A stretch of 64,000 nucleotides of DNA from Oscillospiraceae bacterium (GTDB lineage: Bacteria; Bacillota; Clostridia; Oscillospirales; Oscillospiraceae), in the NCBI GenBank assembly GCA_017861365.1, contig JAGFXR010000001.1:62001-126000 (forward strand), in the 5' to 3' direction. The translations under genes were made by a program, and so were the position numbers. A model generated the notes under the pieces. That model had not been told where the DNA came from. It worked only from the letters and a program-made list of their open reading frames with translations, and ran no database searches. Positions 9,586 through 17,472 of this stretch are shown here, piece after piece. The stretch's first letter is position 1. Every line of letters begins with the position of its first letter.

Positions 9586-10339
9586 GCTCGGCCGCCCGGA
9601 ATCCGGTGGTGAAGGAGGGATCATACAGCTTGGAGCGCTCGTAGCAACCGCCCAGAAAGCCGCCCACTGTGATGAGCGCGGTTTTGTCGATATGGTGCTC
9701 CTTTGCCGTTGCCTCCAGCGTGGCAATGGTGCAGTGAAACACCTGCTCATCCGGCCATGTGGCCTTGTAGACAATCGCGGCGGGAGTATCCCCAGTGTAA
9801 ACGCCGCCGGACAGCAGCTCCTCCGCCAGCTGCGGAATCAGGGAGGAGGAGAGAAAGAGCACCATCGTGCTGCCGAATTGAGAGAGATGTTTGATCTGCT
9901 CACGCTCCGGCACGGGAGTGCGCCCCGCCATGCGGGAGATGATCACCGTCTGGCTCACGCCGGGCAGCGTATATTCCGCCCCCAGCGCCGCCGCTGCGCC
10001 GCAGAAGCTGGAAACCCCGGGGACAATCTGATAGGGAATCCCGTCCTCTGCCAGCGCGTCCATTTGCTCGCGGATGGCGCTGAACAGGCTGGTGTCGCCG
10101 GTGTGCAGCCGTACGGTGGTCTGTCCTCCGGCCTCCGCCTGACGCATCACCGCCAGCACCTGCTCCAGTGTCATATAGGCACTGTCGTGAATGGCGCAGC
10201 CGGGCTTTGCGTAGTCCAGCAGCTGGGGATTGACAAGGCTGCCCGCGTAGATGATCACATCGGCCTCTCCCAAAAGCCGTGCCCCCCGGACGGTGATGAG
10301 ATCCACCGCGCCGGAGCCCGCGCCGACAAAGTATACCAT
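9575..10339 (-). CDS. cbiF: Cobalt-precorrin-4 C11-methyltransferase (CbiF)
   Basis: SAM-dependent methylation at C11. The 254-aa tetrapyrrole methylase begins VYFVGAGSGAVDLITVRGARLLGEADVIIYAGSLVNPQLL, the CobM/CbiF pattern. It also has RLHTGDTSLFSAIREQMDAL, VPGVSSFCGAAAALGAEYTLPGVSQTVIISRMAGRTPVPE and a late TALITVGGFLGG. An ATG at 10339 follows GGAGTGAGC. The gap to cbiL is only 4 nt and the 3' end overlaps cbiG. Confidence 0.95.
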   Translation of the reverse strand: MVYFVGAGSGAVDLITVRGARLLGEADVIIYAGSLVNPQLLDYAKPGCAIHDSAYMTLEQVLAVMRQAEAGGQTTVRLHTGDTSLFSAIREQMDALAEDGIPYQIVPGVSSFCGAAAALGAEYTLPGVSQTVIISRMAGRTPVPEREQIKHLSQFGSTMVLFLSSSLIPQLAEELLSGGVYTGDTPAAIVYKATWPDEQVFHCTIATLEATAKEHHIDKTALITVGGFLGGCYERSKLYDPSFTTGFRAAEHGN

Positions 10340-10343
10340 AGGC

Positions 10344-11033
10344 TCACTCCTTCACAATCATGGTGGTGAAATAGCTGATAGAATCGTCCGCCTCACTGAA
10401 ATTCCGGCAGATGTTCTGGTTGGGGAGACCGCAGTTCTGCACCAGCATGGTTTTGTCCGTCAGCCCGCGGGCGGTTATGGCCCTCTTGACGGCGGGCATG
10501 GCTTTGCCGGTTTTCATCAGAACCTTGGTGCCGGGCAGATCCAGAGCCTCGTCCACGGACATGCCACCCGCCGGGATGATATGAAGGGGCCGGTGCATGG
10601 CGGTGAGCCCGGTGCCCAGGGCGGCAGCCACGGCGCAGAAGCTGGGCACGCCGGGAATCATCTCCACAGGGTACCCATCGCCCACCAGAATATCCATCAG
10701 GTAGGCGAACGTGGAGTACACCGCCACGTCGCCCAGATTAAGCATGGCCACGTTGGTTCCAGCGTCCAGCCGGCACTTTAATAAATCCGCAAGCGCTCTG
10801 TGGTTCTTTTCCAGGGCCTTTCGGTCATGTACCATCAGAAACGGAAGAAAGAGAAGCTCCTTGCCCTCCAGATTGACGGTCTGAGCCGCGATGTCAAGGG
10901 CAAGCGTGTGTTCGCCGGCGGTCTGGGGAGACGCCACACAGGGGCAGCGCTCAATGGTTTTCACGGCCTTCAGCGTCATCAGCTCTGGGTCACCGGGACC
11001 CACGCTCACGCCGTAGAGAGTTCCTTTTGTCAT
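10344..11033 (-). CDS. cbiL: Cobalt-precorrin-2 C20-methyltransferase (CbiL)
   Basis: First dedicated methylation after cobalt insertion, adding a methyl group at C20. Motifs: TLYGVSVGPGDPELMTLKAVKTIERC (N-terminal tetrapyrrole methylase), LNLGDVAVYSTFAYLMD and IPGVPSFCAVAAALGTGLTAMHRPLHIIPAG. The upstream open frame to 11198 is read-through inside cbiD. The real ATG at 11033 overlaps the cbiD stop as ATGA and has GGAGG 8 nt upstream, giving 229 aa, the usual family length. Confidence 0.94.
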   Translation of the reverse strand: MTKGTLYGVSVGPGDPELMTLKAVKTIERCPCVASPQTAGEHTLALDIAAQTVNLEGKELLFLPFLMVHDRKALEKNHRALADLLKCRLDAGTNVAMLNLGDVAVYSTFAYLMDILVGDGYPVEMIPGVPSFCAVAAALGTGLTAMHRPLHIIPAGGMSVDEALDLPGTKVLMKTGKAMPAVKRAITARGLTDKTMLVQNCGLPNQNICRNFSEADDSISYFTTMIVKE

Positions 11034-12166
11034 GGCTCTGTCCTCCATTGGTTCAGAATGTCCTGTCCCGGCCCGGTGATGCCAAGCAGTCCGTATTGAT
11101 TGCTGAAGGCCACCGCGCCCACGAAAAACGCCCCCCTCACCCGATGGTCGAGATGCTCCTGAATTTTGACCAGCAGCCGCTGCAGCACAGGAGCCCATAG
11201 TCCCGCGTCCCGGAGGAGTTCAACGCAGGCGTCACTGGTGGCCGCGTTCATCAGAGTTTCGATCAACTCCTGGCTGCCGCCGCACAGCGCGGCGTGAACC
11301 GCGAAAAGCTCCGCGCGGCAGTCGGCGAAGCGGGAGTGGGTGTTCATGATGCCGCCTGCCAGCTTCACCAGCTTTCCCATGTGGGCCACCACTAAAACAC
11401 GGGAAAACTGGTGAACCGCGGCGAAATCCAGGGCATCACCGAAAAAGTTGGAGCACTTGACATGGGGAACGCGCCCGGCACCGGGCAGTGTCTCTAAAAA
11501 GGTTTCGCCGTAGTTGCCGGGGGTGAGGATGATATCCCGGCAGCCCTCGGCGGCGGCTACGTTCAATTCCACTCCGATGCTGTCCACAAGCGCCTGAAGG
11601 CTTTGAGGCTCCACAATGCCGCTGGTGCCCAGGATGGAGATGCCGCCGGTGATGCCCAGAGACCCGTTAAATGTGTGCTTGGCCAATTCCTCGCCTCCCG
11701 GAACTGAAATGATCACGGAGAGCCCGCCGGTATAACCGGTTTCCACGCAGAGGGCGGAGAGTGAGGACGCAATCATTTGACGAGGGACCCGGTTGATGGC
11801 CGCCGCGCCCACGGGCTGATCCAGCCCCTTTTTCGTGACCCTGCCTACGCCGGTGCCGCCGTCAATGACGATGCCGTGGTCACAAAGGCTGACCTCGGCG
11901 TAAATCAGCGCTCCGTCGGTGGCGTCGCAGTCGTCCCCGCCGTCCTTACGCACGGCGCAGGAGACCGAACGGGGAGAACGGACGCAGTCCACAATATCCA
12001 CCTCCACCGGGAGCCCCTTCGGGGTAACAATCGCGGAGGTTTCCACGGACGCTCCGGTCAGCAGTGTACGGGCGGCCGCCAGCGCCGCCAGCGCGGCGCA
12101 GCTTCCGGTGGTATACCCGCACCGCAGGAGCTTGGAGCCGCTTCTGATGTAATGCTCAAAGCTCAT
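11030..12166 (-). CDS. cbiD: Cobalt-precorrin-5B C1-methyltransferase (CbiD)
   Basis: SAM-dependent methylation at C1, specific to the anaerobic pathway. The protein begins SGSKLLRCGYTTGSCAALAALAAARTLL and carries VEVDIVDCVRSPRSVSCAVRKDGGDDCDATDGALIYAEV, GGTGVGRVTKKGLDQPVGAAAINRVPRQMI, ILGTSGIVEP and VLVVAHMGKLVKLAGGIMNTHSR, which together are diagnostic. The ATG at 12166 (MSFEHYIRSG) gives 378 aa and overlaps the cbiK 3' end by 11 nt; the longer upstream frame is only read-through into cbiK. Confidence 0.94.
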   Translation of the reverse strand: MSFEHYIRSGSKLLRCGYTTGSCAALAALAAARTLLTGASVETSAIVTPKGLPVEVDIVDCVRSPRSVSCAVRKDGGDDCDATDGALIYAEVSLCDHGIVIDGGTGVGRVTKKGLDQPVGAAAINRVPRQMIASSLSALCVETGYTGGLSVIISVPGGEELAKHTFNGSLGITGGISILGTSGIVEPQSLQALVDSIGVELNVAAAEGCRDIILTPGNYGETFLETLPGAGRVPHVKCSNFFGDALDFAAVHQFSRVLVVAHMGKLVKLAGGIMNTHSRFADCRAELFAVHAALCGGSQELIETLMNAATSDACVELLRDAGLWAPVLQRLLVKIQEHLDHRVRGAFFVGAVAFSNQYGLLGITGPGQDILNQWRTEP

Positions 12167-12938
12167 GGGTAAGCGCCCTCTCAATATGCGCGCAGTAAAG
12201 GGCGCGGACGGATTCATATTCGCCCAGGCCCCGCACCATACAGCGGGTTTGCAGGCCGTTGGCGGCAAAGACGGAGCGCCAGCTGCGGGGTTCCTCTCCC
12301 GCCATATCATTTTGGGCATGATCGCCGGCCACCAGCATCAGCGGCGTGAGGACAGCGCGGGTGAAGCCCTCCCGCAGGACTTGGGAAACCACCTCATCCA
12401 GGTCGGGCCAGGCCTCTACCGTACCCACAAACACATCCTCAAAGCCATTGGCCTTGGCGAAATAGTCCATGGCGGCGTAGGTCGTGTTGCTGAAATGACC
12501 GGTGCCGTGGCCCATCAGAACTAACGCTTCGTCCAGCTCCCGGGGGATGCCCTCGTCCAGCGCGGAGAGCACCTCGTACATATCGCTATAATCCGAAAGC
12601 AGGGGCGCGCCCACAGTCACGCGCTCAAAGCGGGAGGCCTGACCGGCGACGGCGGAGCGCATTTTGTCGTACTCGTCGCCATAGAGCAGATGAGTGGGCT
12701 GAACGGCAAGGCGTTTCACCCCATCCCGGAGGATTTGCTCCAAAGTATCCTCTACAGAAGGGATGTCAATGCCCCTCTGCTTCAGGATACCACGTACCAT
12801 CCCGCTGGTAAAGGCGGAATAGACGGCGTAATCGGGAAACTGACGCCTGATTTGCGCCTGTGTGGCGGCGATGGTTTTTTCACGGGTGTCGTCGAAGCTG
12901 GTGCCGAAGCTGACTACGAGGATTGCCTGATCTGACAT
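12156..12938 (-). CDS. cbiK: Anaerobic sirohydrochlorin cobaltochelatase (CbiK)
   Basis: ATP-independent insertion of Co2+ into sirohydrochlorin, the entry step of the anaerobic corrin route. The 260-aa protein starts AILVVSFGTSFDDTREKTI and has THLLYGDEYDKM, ALVLMGHGTGHFSNTTYAAMDY and LMLVAGDHAQNDMAGEE, the last two containing the histidines that bind metal in characterised CbiK proteins. There is no signal peptide, so it is a cytoplasmic form. Its position between the cobalt importer genes and the methyltransferases places cobalt uptake next to cobalt insertion. It has a good SD (GGAGGAATTAAC-ATG) and overlaps the end of cbiO. Confidence 0.95.
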   Translation of the reverse strand: MSDQAILVVSFGTSFDDTREKTIAATQAQIRRQFPDYAVYSAFTSGMVRGILKQRGIDIPSVEDTLEQILRDGVKRLAVQPTHLLYGDEYDKMRSAVAGQASRFERVTVGAPLLSDYSDMYEVLSALDEGIPRELDEALVLMGHGTGHFSNTTYAAMDYFAKANGFEDVFVGTVEAWPDLDEVVSQVLREGFTRAVLTPLMLVAGDHAQNDMAGEEPRSWRSVFAANGLQTRCMVRGLGEYESVRALYCAHIERALTHEL

Positions 12939-13738
12939 GTTAATTCCTCCATGGTGCGGGGGATGGGATGGATTCCGAGTGCCTCGGAGAGTGCGAACAC
13001 GGCGGGCTTTTCCAGCCCGGCCTGCTGTAACAGCGCGGTTTGAGAGAATACCTCGGCGGCGGGAGCATCGGCAATCAGATCACCCTTGGAGAGCACCAGA
13101 ATCCGGTCCGCAAAGCGCCAGGCAAAATTCACGTCGTGGGTGGAGACCAGCATCGCCATTCCCTGCCGGTGCAGCGCGGCCATTGTCTCCTCCAGACGGA
13201 CGGTGTGGGCGCAGTCCAGACCGGCGGTAGGCTCGTCCAGCAGGATCAGGCTGGGTTCCATGGCCAGAATGTCCGCGATGCTGACCCGCTTTTTTTCCCC
13301 GCCGCTGAGATAGTGGGGCGGGCGGGTGCGCATCGCCTCCAGATTCATGGCCTTTAGAGCGGCGTCCAGCCTGCCAGCCACTTGCGATTTCGGAAGACCC
13401 AGATTCATGGGGCCGAAGCTCACCTCGGATTCCACGGTGGAGGCGATGATCTGATGGTCGGGGTCCTGGAACACAATGCCCACGTGCCGCCGCAGCTCAG
13501 CCAGATCCCGCTTCTTGTTGGAAACGACGGTTCCATTTAACAGGACGGAGCCTGATTGAGGCTTTAATACCCCGTTGCAGCAGAGGAAGAAGGTGGACTT
13601 CCCGGCGCCGTTGTTGCCCAGCAGGGCGATTCGCTCGCCGGTGCGGATGGACACGGAGATGCCGCGGAGCGCGGGTTCGCCGTTGCCATAGGAGTAGGAG
13701 ATGCTCCGCAGCTCCAGAAGGGATTCCGGTTGTGTCAC
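12914..13738 (-). CDS. cbiO: Cobalt ECF transporter ATPase (CbiO)
   Basis: Energises the CbiMNQO cobalt importer. ABC ATPase with Walker A GNNGAGKST, Q-loop region VFQDPDHQI, signature LSGGEKKRVSIA, Walker B LILLDEPTAGLD and switch His in STHDVN; the ECF-type GPMNLGL segment after the Q-loop also fits. I start at the GTG at 13738, which overlaps the cbiQ stop as GTGA and lies 8 nt after GGAGG, giving 274 aa (TQPESLLELRSISY after the initiator). An in-frame GTG nine bases upstream is less well placed. Confidence 0.94.
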   Translation of the reverse strand: MTQPESLLELRSISYSYGNGEPALRGISVSIRTGERIALLGNNGAGKSTFFLCCNGVLKPQSGSVLLNGTVVSNKKRDLAELRRHVGIVFQDPDHQIIASTVESEVSFGPMNLGLPKSQVAGRLDAALKAMNLEAMRTRPPHYLSGGEKKRVSIADILAMEPSLILLDEPTAGLDCAHTVRLEETMAALHRQGMAMLVSTHDVNFAWRFADRILVLSKGDLIADAPAAEVFSQTALLQQAGLEKPAVFALSEALGIHPIPRTMEELTCQIRQSS

Positions 13739-14658
13739 AGAAACCACCTCCCCACGCAGTAGACGGCGGATAGGGCCAGGATACAGCAGAAGGCCATCAG
13801 TAGATGAAGCTCTTTGACTGCTTTTGGCGAAGTGAAAAAGACCAGATGCCCGTCATAGCAGCGGGATTCCATGGCGTCATAGGACGTGGAGGCCTTCCGG
13901 AAGGAGAGAATCAGCAGATTGGTCATGGTGCCTCCGGCGGTACGCATGACGGCGGAACGGCACGAAAAGCCGAATCGGGCATCGGCGGCGGTTTTCATGT
14001 CGGAAAGAATGCGGCTGAGGATAAAGATGTACCGGTAGATGAGAAACATCAGTTCAATGACCAGCTCGGGGAGCTTCAGCTTCCGGAGAACAGCGATCAG
14101 CTCGTGCAGCGGCGTGGAGAGGCTGAGCGCGTACAGGCAGCTCACGGCGGCCAATGCCTTGCACAGAATCACCAGCGAGGAGATCTGGCAGGCCCGGGTC
14201 ACAACGAGATAACCGGCGAAAAACGGCAGTTGGAGCACACCGGAGGGGACGGGAGAATAATCCAGCAGCAAAGCCAGCCCGCCCACCAGAAGAAACGCGG
14301 CGGGAATCAGAAGAAGCTCCAGATAGGCATGCAGGGGAATTTTGCCCCCAGCCACCGTAATCAACGCCATCAGCACAATGACGGCGGCATTCAGAGGGAC
14401 GGAATCAACCGCCACCGAGACGATCAGAATCAGAACAAAGAAGGCTGCCTTCAGTGCGGGATTCATTGAGGAGAGTCTTGAGCGTACGGCTAAACTGTCC
14501 AGCATGGTCAGGTCGTCATGCCGGTGCTCATGGTGTCTGCCCAGAACCAAAATCAGCGCGGCGACGGACAGGGAGAGGGCCAGCAGAAGCGGGGTGCCCA
14601 TCCAGCCATAGAACGTGAGCAGAACAACCGCGGCGGTTAAAATGGAAATTAAAATCAA
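13735..14658 (-). CDS. cbiQ: Cobalt ECF transporter T component (CbiQ)
   Basis: Transmembrane coupling subunit of CbiMNQO. The core has LDSLAVRSRLSSMNPALKAAFF at its start, several hydrophobic helices, and coupling-helix motifs (MLRGIK-like segments are replaced by AADARFGFSCRSAV and MESRCYDGHLVFF near the C-terminus). No ATG is well placed. A TTG at 14658 lies 5 nt after AGAGAGGTGA, so I use it (307 aa). This adds about 50 residues with two hydrophobic segments and a HHEHRHDD stretch before the usual CbiQ start. The gap to cbiN is 32 nt. Confidence 0.88.
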   Translation of the reverse strand: MILISILTAAVVLLTFYGWMGTPLLLALSLSVAALILVLGRHHEHRHDDLTMLDSLAVRSRLSSMNPALKAAFFVLILIVSVAVDSVPLNAAVIVLMALITVAGGKIPLHAYLELLLIPAAFLLVGGLALLLDYSPVPSGVLQLPFFAGYLVVTRACQISSLVILCKALAAVSCLYALSLSTPLHELIAVLRKLKLPELVIELMFLIYRYIFILSRILSDMKTAADARFGFSCRSAVMRTAGGTMTNLLILSFRKASTSYDAMESRCYDGHLVFFTSPKAVKELHLLMAFCCILALSAVYCVGRWFL

Positions 14659-14690
14659 AATAATCACCTCTCTGCGCGAGGCAAACCCGG

Positions 14691-15017
14691 TTAGGAGCTT
14701 GCCTGCGTTTGTCCGGCTTGCGCGCCGCCGCCATGAGTGGAATATTTTTTCCTGGCAGCCAGATAGCCAAAACAGAAGCACAGAATGCCGGAGCCGATGG
14801 CTGCCTCCAGGCAGAAGAGCAGGCTTTCTGTCTCGGGGCCGGGCAAGGTGATGAGACTTTCCGCCCAAGGCTGATAGGTGGGGTCAACAGAGGAAACCAC
14901 AGTTTCGGCGGCGTCGTCGGAGCCGCCGAATTCCGAGTTGAGCACAAGCAGGGGAATCACGGCAATGAGGACGCAGATGACAAGAATCAAAAGAACCTTC
15001 CGTACATTCTGTTTCAT
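14691..15017 (-). CDS. cbiN: Cobalt ECF transporter accessory protein (CbiN)
   Basis: Small membrane partner that stimulates Co2+ binding and uptake by CbiM. The 108 aa have two hydrophobic helices (about residues 7-25 and 72-92) around an extracytoplasmic loop containing LNSEFGGSDDAAE and YQPWAESL. The FGGSDDAAE and W-E-L pattern is typical of CbiN. An ATG at 15017 follows AGAGGAC and lies 1 nt after the cbiM stop. A short basic tail follows helix 2. Confidence 0.9.
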   Translation of the reverse strand: MKQNVRKVLLILVICVLIAVIPLLVLNSEFGGSDDAAETVVSSVDPTYQPWAESLITLPGPETESLLFCLEAAIGSGILCFCFGYLAARKKYSTHGGGAQAGQTQASS

Positions 15018-15018
15018 A

Positions 15019-15768
15019 TTAAGCACGTCCTCTCTCATAGCCCAGCGCGGAGAGTTCAGCGTCGGCGCAGCTTTCCAGACCCATGATGACAACGACGGTG
15101 AGCAGGCCCTCAATGACGGCAAGAGGAATTTGGGTGAGGGCGAAGATGCTCATAAATTCAGCAACGGAGCCCATTACGCCGCTCGTCGCGCTGGGGTGGG
15201 CCAGAGCCAGCTGGACGCTTGTGACGCAGTAGGTGAATAAATCACCCAGGCAACAGGATAGAAAGACGGCAATGTGCTGTTTGACATTCAGTTTGATGCA
15301 CAGGCGGTAAATGCCCCAGGCCAGCAGCGGCCCCGCGATGGCCATGGAGAAGGTGTTGGCGCCCAGAGTGGTCAGTCCGCCGTGCGCCAGAAGGATGGCC
15401 TGAAACAGCAGAATAATGATGCCCAGCACGGCCATGGGCGCAGGCCCGAACAAAATGGCGCCCAGTCCGGTGCCGGTGGCGTGGCTGGAGGAGCCTGTCA
15501 CACTGGGAATCTTCAGCGCGGAGAGGACAAAGGCGTAAGCGCCCGCCATGGCGAGAATAATCAGAGTCTTGCGGTTTTCCGAGACAATCTGCTGGATCTT
15601 CCGAATACCAAGGTACAGGAACGGCAGGCACAGTGCGCCCCAGACGATGCAGTGACCCATAGGAAGATAGCCCTCCATAATGTGCATGGCGCTTGCGGAG
15701 GTGACGAAACAGAGGATCAGGGCAGGGATGAGAGAGAGGAAAAGGCCGCGTTTTTTGCTGTTTGGCAT
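15019..15768 (-). CDS. cbiM: Cobalt ECF transporter substrate-binding component (CbiM)
   Basis: Membrane S component that binds Co2+. A signal-peptide-like N-terminus ([19 protein letters not shown]) precedes [17 protein letters not shown]. In CbiM/NikM proteins the mature N-terminus with its His residue forms the metal site, so cleavage here would expose [18 protein letters not shown] and [20 protein letters not shown] are also conserved. The ATG at 15768 has AAAGGAGAG 8 nt upstream, whereas the ATG at 15789 has no SD. It is the first gene after the cobalamin riboswitch and terminator, so the whole downstream operon is expected to be repressed by cobalamin. Confidence 0.94.
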   Translation of the reverse strand: MPNSKKRGLFLSLIPALILCFVTSASAMHIMEGYLPMGHCIVWGALCLPFLYLGIRKIQQIVSENRKTLIILAMAGAYAFVLSALKIPSVTGSSSHATGTGLGAILFGPAPMAVLGIIILLFQAILLAHGGLTTLGANTFSMAIAGPLLAWGIYRLCIKLNVKQHIAVFLSCCLGDLFTYCVTSVQLALAHPSATSGVMGSVAEFMSIFALTQIPLAVIEGLLTVVVIMGLESCADAELSALGYERGRA

Positions 15769-15921
15769 AAGAGATACTCTCCTTTTCATAACTGCTCAGA
15801 GCTCTGGTACCGAAAGTTCTGGCGGGAATGAAGCGACGGATTTACTGACTTTAGGCGCATGTGCCGTAACAGCGGCGGTCCCGTGCGGGAAATTAACCCG
15901 GCTAATCCGTCAAAAGGGCAC

Positions 15922-15952
15922 AAAAAAACATCCTTTCCGGCAGAAAAGGATG
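15922..15952 (-). terminator. Intrinsic terminator of the cobalamin riboswitch
   Basis: On the minus strand an 8-bp stem (CATCCTTT / AAAGGATG) with an 8-nt loop is followed by seven T residues. It lies between the aptamer and cbiM, so it is the likely expression platform: cobalamin binding would favour termination before cbiM. Confidence 0.85.
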
Positions 15953-15994
15953 CTAATGGCAGCACAGCATAGGGTCAGCCGCAATCAACGTCCT

Positions 15995-16130
15995 GTTCAT
16001 ACCTCGTGAACAGCGCGCAAAGCAGACCGGCATTCTGGCTGAAAGGGCTCGTAGCCCTTAACACAGTGGCGGGACCGCGTGGGAATAAAACCCAACTTCC
16101 CCGGTGAACACAGCGTGTTCGCACTGCTTT
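15995..16130 (-). ncRNA. Cobalamin riboswitch (aptamer)
   Basis: The minus strand carries the landmarks of a B12 aptamer in order: a GGGAAG...TTCCC region, GGTCCCGCCACTGTG, and a B12-box-like AGCCAGAATGCCGGTCTGC at about 16023-16040. A hairpin with CTGTTCA/TGAACAG arms follows (candidate P13/L13). It sits just downstream of a good promoter and upstream of an intrinsic terminator and cbiM. The boundaries are approximate. Regulation by adenosylcobalamin or another cobamide is the family behaviour; which ligand this one senses is not visible. Confidence 0.92.
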
Positions 16131-16157
16131 GTATGTAAGATGTTCAATTGTAATGTA

Positions 16158-16186
16158 ATCATAGCATGAAGAATCGCGGGAGGCAA
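16158..16186 (-). promoter_or_regulatory. Promoter of the cbi operon
   Basis: Minus-strand TTGCCT (16181-16186), 17-nt spacer, TATGAT (16158-16163), just upstream of the riboswitch. This is a sigma-A-type promoter by consensus. Confidence 0.75.
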
Positions 16187-16201
16187 GGGATTATTTTGCG
16201 G

Positions 16202-16221
16202 TAAAAGGACATGAATGTCCT
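16202..16221 (-). terminator. Possible weak terminator after the cobU-like gene
   Basis: Inverted repeat AGGACAT/ATGTCCT (16206-16221) followed on the minus strand by TTTTA. The stem is only 7 bp with a tight loop, so the call is tentative. It lies between the cobU-cobS operon and the cbi promoter. Confidence 0.4.
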
Positions 16222-16328
16222 GAAACGACTATAGGACTGCTGATCCATAGCGCCCCGTGAGCGCTCTGCCTTAAAAATGGGCGTGCGCCGGAGTTACTGT
16301 GCCGTGCCGAAGGAGAAGCGGTTCCAAG

Positions 16329-16706
16329 TTAACCGCCGCCTTTGAGCACCATGGGCAGACCGCAAAAAATCCGCACAACCTGATCGGCCTGGGCGGCAAG
16401 GGTACAGCAGAGCCGGCCTGTGGCCTCCCGCCACTCCCGCTGGACAGGGTCGATGGGTACCACGCCGCCGCCCACCTCATCGCAGATGACGATCAGCCCG
16501 GGATTTTGTAAAAGCGCCCGCTCCATGGCCGCGGAAGGATCGCCTCCGGCGGACAGCAGGGCGCGCACCGCCTGATGCAGTCCGTAAAAAACAGCCTTGC
16601 TTCCGGCGGATTCAAAATCATACGCCACGTCGGAAGAGGTAAGCTGATAGTGCCCAAGGGTGTAGGCCAGCTTCCCCTGAGCCGCGCCGCCGATCATCAG
16701 AATCAT
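16329..16706 (-). CDS. CobU-like protein with degenerate P-loop
   Basis: Short 125-aa relative of adenosylcobinamide kinase/guanylyltransferase. The N-terminus ILMIGGAAQGKLAY resembles the CobU P-loop (GG..SGKS), but the Ser/Thr after the Lys is Leu. The C-terminal half is canonical for CobU: VICDEVGGGVVPIDPVQREWREATGRLCCTLAAQADQVVRIFCGLP. It is the third gene of the cobU-cobS-cobU-like operon, 5 nt after cobS. It may have lost nucleotide binding, or may cooperate with the other CobU copy; function is uncertain. The ATG at 16706 is chosen; the upstream frame is inside cobS. Confidence 0.75.
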   Translation of the reverse strand: MILMIGGAAQGKLAYTLGHYQLTSSDVAYDFESAGSKAVFYGLHQAVRALLSAGGDPSAAMERALLQNPGLIVICDEVGGGVVPIDPVQREWREATGRLCCTLAAQADQVVRIFCGLPMVLKGGG

Positions 16707-16710
16707 GCAA

Positions 16711-17472
16711 TCAGCCTCCCGCTGCCTGAGTGACCGCGACGGAGAATACCGCCGCCAGCTCACATAATTGAAGGAAAAAGCCCGCCAGGTCGCCGGTGAT
16801 TCCGCCGAATTGCCTCCGGCTCATGACGCTGTAATAGAGAAGGATCAGGGCGGAGGCGGACACGGCCGCGCCTCCCATCACGGGAGCCCAGCACACCATG
16901 GCCGCGGCGGCGAGGACGGTGAGCAGTCCCAGAATCAGTCTGGCCCGAAACAGGTTCATAGCGCCGGTGAAGGTGGCCAGCAGGCCGCTGCCTCTGGCGT
17001 TGGGAATGGTCACCGCTCCCAGTCCGGACAGACAGCGGGACAGAACGGGAATCAGAGCCAGAACCGGAATGGCCTGCCCGGTGGGAGTGATTTCACACCA
17101 GGCTGAGAAGAACACAAGCAGGTAGAGTGCGCAGGCGATCAGGGCAAAGGCACCTACATGGGAATCTTTCAGAATTTCCAGCTTGCGCTCCCGGTTCTGA
17201 TGGGAACCCAGCGCGTCGGCGGTGTCGCAGAAGCCGTCCAGATGGATGCCCCCGCTGACCGCGATGGGAAGGAGCAGGGCAACCGCGCCCCGCAGCATGG
17301 GACCCAGAGAGAGCAGCACGGCAAGCCGCAGCCAGACAGCGAGAAGCAGTCCGATGACGCCCCCCACCAGAGGAAACCAGCACAGTGCCCAGGCCATATG
17401 CTCCTTCGTCCAGTCCGCGCGGGGCACGGGAAGCTTGGAGTACATGGCAAACGCCACGAATAGGGAATTCAT
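16711..17472 (-). CDS. cobS: Adenosylcobinamide-GDP ribazoletransferase (cobalamin synthase, CobS)
   Basis: Membrane enzyme that joins adenosylcobinamide-GDP and alpha-ribazole (phosphate) to complete the nucleotide loop. The 253-aa protein has FAMYSKLPVPR near the N-terminus, WFPLVGGVIGLL, and the signature GGIHLDGFCDTADALGSHQNRERKLEILKDSHVGAFAL, which contains the conserved acidic D-x-x-D residues. Multiple hydrophobic helices are present. The ATG at 17472 overlaps the cobU stop as ATGA. Confidence 0.94.
   Translation of the reverse strand: MNSLFVAFAMYSKLPVPRADWTKEHMAWALCWFPLVGGVIGLLLAVWLRLAVLLSLGPMLRGAVALLLPIAVSGGIHLDGFCDTADALGSHQNRERKLEILKDSHVGAFALIACALYLLVFFSAWCEITPTGQAIPVLALIPVLSRCLSGLGAVTIPNARGSGLLATFTGAMNLFRARLILGLLTVLAAAAMVCWAPVMGGAAVSASALILLYYSVMSRRQFGGITGDLAGFFLQLCELAAVFSVAVTQAAGG

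Noticed and set aside
9586-9774. N-terminal extension of CbiG to 9774
   Set aside because: It is read-through within cbiF in another frame; the family N-terminus starts at 9585 or 9573. The same reasoning removes upstream extensions of CbiD, CbiL, CobU, SsuB-like and SsuC-like proteins.
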